DNA of 64,000 bases from Oscillibacter ruminantium GH1 (lineage in GTDB: Bacteria > Bacillota > Clostridia > Oscillospirales > Oscillospiraceae), in NCBI RefSeq assembly GCF_000307265.1, contig NZ_DF158898.1, positions 167,138-231,137 of the forward strand, read 5' to 3'. The notes under the pieces are model-generated. The model ran no database searches, was not told the origin of the DNA, and worked only from the letters and a program-made list of their open reading frames with translations. Position numbers and translations under genes: made by a program. This document shows positions 57,957 through 64,000 of this stretch, piece by piece. Numbering within the stretch: the stretch's first letter is position 1; each line of letters opens with the position of its first letter.

Positions 57957-59450
57957 ATGATTATGAACTACACCAGCACACGGGACACCGGGGTGTCTCT
58001 GGAGGCGGCGCAGGCCGTGAAGCAGGGGCTGAGCCGGGATGGCGGATTGCTCACCCCCGTGGAATTCCCCAAACTCTCTCAGAACGATTTAAACGCTATG
58101 CTGCCCATGAGTTATCAGCAGCGGGCCACCTTTGTGATGGGCTTGTATCTGCCGGATTACAGCGCTAAAGAGCTGCTGGGTTTTGCTGAAAAGGCCTATG
58201 GCCCCGCCCGGTTTGATACGTCCGCCGTGGCCCCGGTGAAAACGCTGGATGCTGCCACCCACTGCCTGGAGTTGTGGCATGGGCCTACCTCCGCGTTCAA
58301 AGATCTGGCCCTCCAGATGCTGCCCCAGCTGCTGTCCGCCGCGCTGAAAAAGACCGGCGAGACGCGGACGGCCTGCATTTTGGCTGCCACCTCCGGCGAC
58401 ACCGGCAAGGCCGCCATGGAGGGTTTTGCCGACGTGGAGCAGACCAAGATTCTGGTGTTTTATCCCAAGGACGGCGTCTCCGCCGTACAGGAGGCCCAGA
58501 TGCTGACCCAGCGGGGAGGAAATGTGAACGTCTGCTCCGTGGTGGGCAACTTTGACGACGCGCAGAGCGGCGTGAAACGCATTTTCTCCGACGAGGCCCT
58601 GCGGGATGAGCTGGACAAGCGGAGCTATTTTCTCTCTTCCGCCAACTCGATTAACTGGGGCCGCATTTTGCCTCAGGTGGTGTATTACATCTCAGCCTAC
58701 TGCGATCTGGTACGGGACGAGAAACTAAAGCTGGGAGACAAGGTGAATTTCTGCGTTCCCACCGGAAACTTTGGAGACATTCTGGCAGGATACTACGCGC
58801 GGAAGATGGGCCTGCCCGTTGGAAAGCTGATCTGCGCGTCGAATAAAAACGACGTGCTGACGGAATTTTTGACCACCGGAACCTATGACCGCAACCGGAC
58901 GTTCTATAGTACCATGAGCCCCTCCATGGATATTTTGATTTCTTCCAATCTGGAGCGGCTGATCTTCGATCTGACCGGGGGAGACGGCGCACAGGTGAAA
59001 AAATACATGGATGCGCTGGCGATGTCCGGCAGCTATCGTGTGGACGACGGCGTGTTCGGGAAGATCAAGGAGCTGTTCTGGGCGGGTTCCTGCGGCGAGG
59101 AGGCCACCGCTGCCGCCATTGCGCGCCATTATAAGGAGTACGATTATCTCATCGATACCCATACCGCCGTGGCGGCGGATGTGCTGGAACAGTATCGCGC
59201 CGCGACCAAGGACGAGACGCCCGCCGTATTCGTCTCCACCGCGTCCCCTTTCAAATTCTGTGACAGCGTCCTCAAGGCCATCGGCCAGACCCCGGCAGGG
59301 GAGGGAATCGAACTGATCGACCAGCTGCAATACGCCACCGGACGGCCCGCTCCATGGCGGCTGGCGGCTCTGCGGGAAAAGGAGCGGCGGTTTGACCTGT
59401 GCCGGAAGAAAGAGGAAATGCCGGAGGTTGTGCGGACATTCCTTGATTGA
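57957..59450 (+). CDS. thrC: Threonine synthase
   Basis: PLP enzyme that converts O-phosphohomoserine to threonine. The 497-residue length fits the long (fungal/E. coli-type) class. The start YTSTRDTGVSLEAAQAVKQGLSRDGGLL is typical, the PLP lysine is K115 in HGPTSAFKDLAL, and ATSGDTGKAAMEGF near 142-155 with VPTGNFGDILAGYYA near 267-281 binds phosphate. ATG 57957 lies 7 bases after AGGAAAGG; ATG 57951 and 57963 are alternatives. No other threonine-pathway gene is adjacent. Confidence 0.95.
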   Translation: MIMNYTSTRDTGVSLEAAQAVKQGLSRDGGLLTPVEFPKLSQNDLNAMLPMSYQQRATFVMGLYLPDYSAKELLGFAEKAYGPARFDTSAVAPVKTLDAATHCLELWHGPTSAFKDLALQMLPQLLSAALKKTGETRTACILAATSGDTGKAAMEGFADVEQTKILVFYPKDGVSAVQEAQMLTQRGGNVNVCSVVGNFDDAQSGVKRIFSDEALRDELDKRSYFLSSANSINWGRILPQVVYYISAYCDLVRDEKLKLGDKVNFCVPTGNFGDILAGYYARKMGLPVGKLICASNKNDVLTEFLTTGTYDRNRTFYSTMSPSMDILISSNLERLIFDLTGGDGAQVKKYMDALAMSGSYRVDDGVFGKIKELFWAGSCGEEATAAAIARHYKEYDYLIDTHTAVAADVLEQYRAATKDETPAVFVSTASPFKFCDSVLKAIGQTPAGEGIELIDQLQYATGRPAPWRLAALREKERRFDLCRKKEEMPEVVRTFLD

Positions 59451-59532
59451 ACATAATGAATCTGCGGCGCGGGCCGCCGAATTGTGGCGGTTCGTCCGAG
59501 AAAAGATGAACAAGATGAAAAGGAGGGCTTGA

Positions 59533-60219
59533 ATGGCCCTTTATGCAATTGGAGATCTGCATCTGTCGCTGACGGCCAATAAGTCCATGGAGGTATTTGG
59601 CCCGGCATGGCATGACTACGTCAATCGTATTGCCGCGTCTCTCGCCGCTTTAAAGGCGGAGGACACGCTGGTGCTGGCGGGGGATACCTCTTGGGGCATT
59701 GATATGGCGGAGGCGGAGGCGGATTTTCGTTTTCTGGACCAGTTTCCCGGAAAAAAGCTGTTGGTGAAGGGAAACCACGACTACTGGTGGTCCACTGTGA
59801 ACAAAATGAGCGGCTTTTTTGCGGAAAAGGGGCTGAACTCCTTTGAATTTCTTCATAATAACTGCCATTTTTACGGAGACTATGCCCTGTGCGGCACCCG
59901 GGGGTGGTTTCAGGAAGAAAATCAGAAAGCCCCGGACGCCAAGGTGCTGAACCGGGAGGTCATGCGTCTGGAAACCTCATTCAAGGCGGCGGGAGACAAG
60001 CCGATTCTGTGCTTTCTCCACTATCCGCCGCTATATCAGGGCTACCAGTGCCCGGAGATTTTGGCGCTTTTGGAGAAGTACGGCGTAAAAGCGTGCTATT
60101 ACGGACATTTGCACGGACCGGTGATCCGCCGCCGGTTTGAGGAGGAGCGGGCCGGAACGACCTTTTCTCTGATCTCTGCGGACCATTTGGGGTTCGTTCC
60201 AAAAAAAATCTGCGATTAG
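59533..60219 (+). CDS. Metallophosphoesterase
   Basis: Calcineurin-like phosphohydrolase of 228 residues. All five metal-site motifs can be seen: AIGDLHLS near 5 (DxH), AGDTSWG near 49 (GD), GNHDYWW near 79 (GNHD), FLHYPP near 161 (H) and YGHLHG near 194 (GHxH). AAGGAGGG precedes the ATG. No membrane segment is present. Substrate is unknown: nucleotide, phosphoprotein or other diester. It is followed by the tig promoter. Confidence 0.92.
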   Translation: MALYAIGDLHLSLTANKSMEVFGPAWHDYVNRIAASLAALKAEDTLVLAGDTSWGIDMAEAEADFRFLDQFPGKKLLVKGNHDYWWSTVNKMSGFFAEKGLNSFEFLHNNCHFYGDYALCGTRGWFQEENQKAPDAKVLNREVMRLETSFKAAGDKPILCFLHYPPLYQGYQCPEILALLEKYGVKACYYGHLHGPVIRRRFEEERAGTTFSLISADHLGFVPKKICD

Positions 60220-60263
60220 CGGAAATAAGTGTGGATTTTTCGATATTTATCTGATATTATAGG

Positions 60264-60269
60264 GAAATG
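60264..60269 (+). promoter_or_regulatory. Candidate extended -10 of tig (approximate position)
   Basis: The stretch CTGATATTATAGGG around 60250-60265 contains TG-N-TATTAT, an extended -10, about 50 bases before the tig start; no good -35 is seen. Coordinates are approximate. Confidence 0.3.
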
Positions 60270-60308
60270 TACCGGCCTATACCGGTCATGAACGGAGGAG
60301 TAAACAAT

Positions 60309-61766
60309 ATGAACGTAAAAAACTGCGAGAATCAGGAAAAAAGTACCGTCGCTCTGACCGTGGAGGTTAGTGGTGCGGAATTTGAAGCCGCCATCGTAAA
60401 GGCATATCAGAAGATGCGCAAAAAGATCAATGTGCCGGGCTTCCGTCCGGGCAAGGCTCCCCAGAAGATCATCGAGGGGATGTACGGCGCAGAGGTGTTT
60501 TACGAGGAAGCGGTCAATATCGCTATGCCCGACGCCTATGAGGCCGCCGTTGCGGAGAAGAAGCTGGAAGTCGTCGGCTATCCTCAGGTGGAGCTGGAAG
60601 GCGAACTGACCAAGGACGGCTTCACCTTTAAGGCAATCGTTCCCGTTTATCCCGAGGTCAAGCTGGGCGAATACAAGGGCCTGAAGGCCCCCAAGACCCC
60701 CGCAAAGGTTTCCGCCGCAGACGTGGATGACCGGCTGAAGGAAATGGCCGAGCGCAACACCCGTCTGGTGTCCGCTGACCGCGAGGCGAAGAACGGCGAC
60801 GTGGCCGTCATCGACTTTGAGGGCTTTTTGGACGGTACGCCTTTTGACGGCGGCAAGGGCGAGAATCATAATCTGGAGCTGGGCACCGGCAGCTTTGTCC
60901 CCGGCTTTGAAGAGCAGGTGGTCGGCATGAAGGCCGGCGACGAGAAGGACGTTAACATCACCTTCCCGGCGGACTACACCCCGGAGCTTGCCGGCAAGGA
61001 CGTGGTCTTCAAGGTGAAGCTCCACGAGGTCAAGGAGAAGGACGTTCCCGCCATGGACGACGAGTTCGCCAAGGACGTGTCTGAGTTTGACACGCTGAAG
61101 GAACTGAAGGCCGACATTAAGAAGAAGATCACCGAAGAGCGCGAGAACGCTGCGCAGCAGACCTTTGAGGACAATCTGATGCAGCAGGTGGCAGAGAATA
61201 TCACTGCCGATGTGCCCGACGCCATGGTGGACGCACAGGCCCGCCGTTTCTTGGACAACTTCAAGAATCAGATTCAGCAGCAGGGCATCCCCTATGACCA
61301 GTATCTGAAGATGACCGGCATGGACGAGAGCAAGCTGCTGGAAGACGCCAAGGAGCCTGCTCTGCGTCAGGTTCGGCTGGATCTGGCTCTGGCTGCCATC
61401 ATCAAGGAAGAGAAGATCGAGATCTCCGACGAGGATGTGGAGAACGAGTATAAGACCATGGCCGAGAAGTACAGCATCGAGCTGGAGAACGTGAAGAAGT
61501 ATCTGCCCGCCGAGCAGATCAAGGATCAGCTCAGCACCCGCAAGGCGATTGATCTTGTGACGGAGAGCGCCACCGCCACTGCCCCCAAGGCAGAAGACGA
61601 CGAGGAGAAGCCCGCCAAGAAGAGTGCTAAGAAGTCCGCTGAGGACGATGAAGAGAAGCCTGCTAAGAAGACCGCTGCCAAGAAGACCGCTAAGGCAGAG
61701 GACGGCGAGGAGAAGCCCGCTAAGAAGCCCGCCGCCAAGAAGACTGCCAAGAAAACGGAAGAATAA
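60309..61766 (+). CDS. tig: Trigger factor with Lys/Glu-rich repetitive C-terminal tail
   Basis: Ribosome-bound chaperone and peptidyl-prolyl isomerase. The 485-residue protein has the ribosome-binding domain with FRPGKAP signature VPGFRPGKAPQKIIEGMYG near 40-58, an FKBP domain (about 155-240, VIDFEGFLDGTPFDGG) and the C-terminal chaperone arms (to about 425). Unusually it continues for ~60 residues in a repeat of (A/G)ED(D/G)EEKPAKK and AAKKTAKK units, like histone H1 tails. ATG 60309 has GGAGGAG upstream. It is first in tig-clpP-clpX-lon. The core is certain; the tail's role is unknown. Confidence 0.96.
   Translation: MNVKNCENQEKSTVALTVEVSGAEFEAAIVKAYQKMRKKINVPGFRPGKAPQKIIEGMYGAEVFYEEAVNIAMPDAYEAAVAEKKLEVVGYPQVELEGELTKDGFTFKAIVPVYPEVKLGEYKGLKAPKTPAKVSAADVDDRLKEMAERNTRLVSADREAKNGDVAVIDFEGFLDGTPFDGGKGENHNLELGTGSFVPGFEEQVVGMKAGDEKDVNITFPADYTPELAGKDVVFKVKLHEVKEKDVPAMDDEFAKDVSEFDTLKELKADIKKKITEERENAAQQTFEDNLMQQVAENITADVPDAMVDAQARRFLDNFKNQIQQQGIPYDQYLKMTGMDESKLLEDAKEPALRQVRLDLALAAIIKEEKIEISDEDVENEYKTMAEKYSIELENVKKYLPAEQIKDQLSTRKAIDLVTESATATAPKAEDDEEKPAKKSAKKSAEDDEEKPAKKTAAKKTAKAEDGEEKPAKKPAAKKTAKKTEE
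61594..61764 (+). repeat. Degenerate coding repeats in the tig tail
   Basis: Three diverged copies of a unit encoding EDDEEKPAKK (last copy EDGEEKPAKK) separated by Ala/Lys/Thr-rich spacers. Confidence 0.8.
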
Positions 61767-61800
61767 TCTGGGAAGACGGTTACATTTTACAGATTCGACA

Positions 61801-61837
61801 CATTCTCTCATGGTGCCTGTGGTATCATGGGAGAATG
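61801..61837 (+). terminator. Stem-loop between tig and clpP
   Basis: Twelve-bp stem with one G-U pair (61801-61812 / 61826-61837, 13-base loop). The following TTTCT is a weak tail, so it may be a partial terminator or an mRNA processing or protection site. Confidence 0.5.
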
Positions 61838-61909
61838 TTTCTAGGCGGACCTTCTCCGGCAATCAGGCCGAAAACTCCGCAAACCAGTATCTAAGTGGAG
61901 GTTTTACCA

Positions 61910-62491
61910 ATGAGTTTAGTACCTTATGTAGTGGAACAGACCAATCGGGGCGAACGGTCCTATGACATTTTCTCCCGGTTACTGAATGACCGCATCGTCT
62001 TTTTGGGTGAGGAGGTCAACGCCACCACCGCCAGTCTTGTCGTGGCCCAGCTCTTGTATCTGGAGGCACAGGACCCCGACAAGGATATCCAGCTGTATAT
62101 CAACAGCCCCGGCGGTTCCGTCACCGACGGCATGGCCATTTATGACACCATGCAGTATGTCAAGTGCGATGTGTCCACCGTGTGCGTGGGTATGTGCGCG
62201 TCTATGGGCGCGTTCCTTCTCAGCTCCGGCGCAAAGGGCAAGCGCATCGCCCTGCCCAATGCTGAGATCATGATCCACCAGCCCTCCGCCGGGACGCAGG
62301 GTCAGATTACCGATATGGCAATCCACCTGAAGCGGTTGGAGATCATTAAAAAGCGTATGAACCATATTCTTGCCGAAAACACCGGAAAGTCCATTGAAGA
62401 GGTTACTGCCGCCTGTGAGCGGGACAACTTTATGTCCGCCGAGGAGGCCAAGGACTTTGGCCTGATCGACAAGATTATCACCAATCATTGA
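61910..62491 (+). CDS. clpP: ATP-dependent Clp protease proteolytic subunit
   Basis: Serine protease that forms the two-ring ClpP barrel and works with ClpX. The 193-residue product has the catalytic S98 in GMCASMGAF and H123 in MIHQPSAG, with the catalytic Asp about 50 residues later, all at textbook numbering. It starts [20 protein letters not shown], the normal N-terminus; GGAGG precedes ATG 61910. It lies between tig and clpX as in most Firmicutes. Confidence 0.98.
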   Translation: MSLVPYVVEQTNRGERSYDIFSRLLNDRIVFLGEEVNATTASLVVAQLLYLEAQDPDKDIQLYINSPGGSVTDGMAIYDTMQYVKCDVSTVCVGMCASMGAFLLSSGAKGKRIALPNAEIMIHQPSAGTQGQITDMAIHLKRLEIIKKRMNHILAENTGKSIEEVTAACERDNFMSAEEAKDFGLIDKIITNH

Positions 62492-62538
62492 TCGTTCTTT
62501 TGAGAAAGACAACGGAAAGACAGAACTGAGGTAATAGC

Positions 62539-63858
62539 ATGAATGACGACGCCAAGAGAACCCTTCGCTGTTCCTTCTGCGGCAAGCACGAGCAGCAGGT
62601 CCACCGGATGATCCAAGGGCCCGGCGTGCGCATCTGTGACGAGTGCGTCCAGTTGTGCATGAGCATTCTGAACGATGGGTTTGAGGACAACGGCCCCTCC
62701 GGTCTGGAGGAGATTCCGGATAAACTGCCCACGCCCCAAGAAATTAAGGGCGTTCTGGACCAGTATGTGATCGGGCAGGACGAGGCGAAGGTCGCCCTCT
62801 CTGTGGCGGTCTATAACCACTATAAGCGCATTTATTTCGGCGGCGACGAGGATGTGGAGCTGCAAAAGAGCAACATCCTTATGCTGGGACCCACCGGCTC
62901 CGGCAAGACGCTGTTTGCCCAGACGCTGGCCCGCATTCTGAAGGTCCCCTTTGCCATTGCCGACGCCACCACGCTGACTGAGGCCGGCTATGTGGGCGAC
63001 GACGTGGAGAACATCCTTCTGCGGCTTTTGCAGGCGGCAGACTTCGACGTGGAGCGGGCCGAGCGGGGAATTATCTATGTGGATGAGATCGACAAGATTG
63101 CCCGCAAGAGTGAAAATGTCTCCATCACGCGGGATGTCTCCGGCGAGGGCGTGCAGCAGGCGCTGCTGAAGATTGTGGAGGGGACTGTGGCAAACGTTCC
63201 GCCGCAGGGCGGACGCAAGCATCCCCATCAGGAGTTCATTCAGGTGAACACGAAAAACATCCTGTTCATCTGCGGCGGTGCGTTCGACGGGCTGGATAAG
63301 ATCATCGAGCAGCGTATGGATCAGAAGAGCATCGGGTTTGGCGCAAAGATCGAGGGCAAAAAGGACCGGGACATGAGCCGTATTCTCGCCAGCGTTCAGC
63401 CCCACGATATTTTGAAATACGGCCTGATTCCGGAGTTGGTTGGCCGTCTGCCGGTGATCGCCACGCTGAACGCTTTGAACCGGGCCGATCTGGTGCGTAT
63501 CCTGACAGAACCGAAAAACGCGCTGGTCAAGCAGTATGAAAAGCTGCTGGGCTACGATGATGTGGAGCTGGTCTTTGAAAAAGAGGCTCTGGAAGCCATT
63601 GCCGACAAGGCCATTGAGCGCAATATCGGCGCCCGGGGACTCCGAGCAGTGATGGAGTCCATGCTGACGCAGATCATGTACGACGTACCCTCCGACCCTA
63701 CCATCGAAAAGGTGAACATCACCAAGGGCTGCGTGGAGGGAACGGAAAAGCCCGCGCTGACCTATGACAAGCGGCGCGTGAATCACTCGGTGAAGCTGAA
63801 CAACGGCAAAACCGAAAAGCCGGAGCTGTCCGGTAGTACGCCGGCCTCCGCGTCCTGA
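62539..63858 (+). CDS. clpX: ClpX ATPase, unfoldase of ClpXP
   Basis: AAA+ unfoldase of 439 residues that feeds substrates to ClpP. The N-terminal zinc domain has [14 protein letters not shown] and ICDECV (about 10-36). Walker A is GPTGSGKT near 114-121, Walker [12 protein letters not shown] near 177-187, the ClpP-binding IGF loop is KSIGFGAK near 258-265, and sensor 2 is [12 protein letters not shown] near 362-373. The start follows CTGAGG closely. It ends before a strong terminator, so lon has a separate transcript or depends on read-through. Confidence 0.98.
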   Translation: MNDDAKRTLRCSFCGKHEQQVHRMIQGPGVRICDECVQLCMSILNDGFEDNGPSGLEEIPDKLPTPQEIKGVLDQYVIGQDEAKVALSVAVYNHYKRIYFGGDEDVELQKSNILMLGPTGSGKTLFAQTLARILKVPFAIADATTLTEAGYVGDDVENILLRLLQAADFDVERAERGIIYVDEIDKIARKSENVSITRDVSGEGVQQALLKIVEGTVANVPPQGGRKHPHQEFIQVNTKNILFICGGAFDGLDKIIEQRMDQKSIGFGAKIEGKKDRDMSRILASVQPHDILKYGLIPELVGRLPVIATLNALNRADLVRILTEPKNALVKQYEKLLGYDDVELVFEKEALEAIADKAIERNIGARGLRAVMESMLTQIMYDVPSDPTIEKVNITKGCVEGTEKPALTYDKRRVNHSVKLNNGKTEKPELSGSTPASAS

Positions 63859-63877
63859 GCAGATGCAAGCCTGACAT

Positions 63878-63911
63878 AAAAGGGGGGACGTAAATTGCGT
63901 CCCCCCTTTTT
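63878..63911 (+). terminator. Terminator after clpX
   Basis: Perfect 13-bp stem AAAAGGGGGGACG / CGTCCCCCCTTTT with a 7-base loop and a T-run, 20 bases after the stop and 24 bases before the lon start. Confidence 0.88.
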
Positions 63912-63934
63912 CAGTAAAAGAAAGGAACCCGACC

Positions 63935-64000
63935 ATGGAGCTGACAACTTGGAATATTCCCGTTCTGGCCCTGCGGGGCTTGACGGTTTTCCCACATATG
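63935..64000 (+). CDS. lon: Lon protease, N-terminal fragment (cut by the window end)
   Basis: The first 22 codons (MELTTWNIPVLALRGLTVFP...) match the start of the Lon substrate-binding domain (xPxLPLRGLVVFPxM). AAAGGAAC precedes the ATG, and the place after clpX is the usual one. The rest lies outside the window. Confidence 0.85.
   Translation, partial: MELTTWNIPVLALRGLTVFPHM

Noticed and set aside
61594-61764. Repeats in the tig tail as a CRISPR-like array
   Set aside because: They are in-frame coding repeats with no unique spacers; no CRISPR array was seen anywhere in the window.
62485-63936. Minus-strand open frame of 483 codons opposite clpX
   Set aside because: Antisense shadow; clpX is complete on the plus strand.

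Overview
The window looks like a chromosomal segment of a spore-forming, GC-rich member of the Clostridia, most likely Oscillospiraceae (Oscillibacter/Lawsonibacter/Flavonifractor-like). The reasons are a T-box leader on thrS, a SpoIVFA/SpoIVFB sporulation pair, RbgA, mini-RNase III, RqcH, a tig-clpP-clpX-lon block, a TAXI-type TRAP transporter and a Cys-rich 'chorion-like' small peptide. The genus is inferred from gene content only; no 16S gene is present.

Layout. 1-3.3 kb: thioredoxin, a one-domain rhodanese and a CoA-disulfide-reductase/rhodanese fusion (sulfane-sulfur handling), convergent with a Crp/Fnr-type regulator. 3.4-5.3 kb: a P-loop protein and TrmO. 5.3-11.2 kb: T-box-controlled thrS and pyruvate carboxylase with a structured leader. 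11.5-14.7 kb: TRAP binding protein and fused permease. 15-23 kb: a MacA/MacB-like exporter co-oriented with a secreted SLH protein, then an SLH-GH25 lysozyme behind its own leader terminator. 23-31 kb: a pair of overlapping lineage-specific genes, mrnC, rqcH, pcrA, a HAD hydrolase and an alkyladenine glycosylase. 31-38 kb: EamA transporter, WecG-type glycosyltransferase, thymidylate kinase, a 57-residue Cys-rich peptide, mltG, a U32 protein and a FAD protein. 38.4-40.2 kb: a SUV3-like RNA helicase.

Accessory island, about 40.9-51.9 kb. The right border is a tRNA-Pro(CGG) gene whose last 12 bases recur at the left border next to an orphan tRNA-type terminator. Inside are (a) a visibly AT-rich three-gene operon on the minus strand: a DUF4297-like nuclease protein, a small middle component and a DUF3732 SMC-like ATPase, i.e. 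an ABC-three-component/Lamassu-like conflict system; and (b) the remains of an integrative conjugative element: ParB-like protein, a 128-nt nested hairpin, a deoxyribosyltransferase-like protein, ArdA antirestriction protein, PcfB, VirD4-type coupling protein and a large serine recombinase. No relaxase or VirB4-type ATPase is present, so the element looks decayed or mobilised in trans.

52-64 kb returns to core genome: the spoIVFA/FB pair behind a sigma-E-like promoter, rplS, lepB, rbgA, rnhB, a YraN endonuclease-like protein, a methyltransferase, threonine synthase, a metallophosphoesterase, and tig-clpP-clpX-lon (lon runs off the end). The strongest leads are the ABC-3C operon in its island, the nested hairpin in the element, several short leaders that end in intrinsic terminators just before start codons, and a trigger factor with a lysine-rich repetitive tail.
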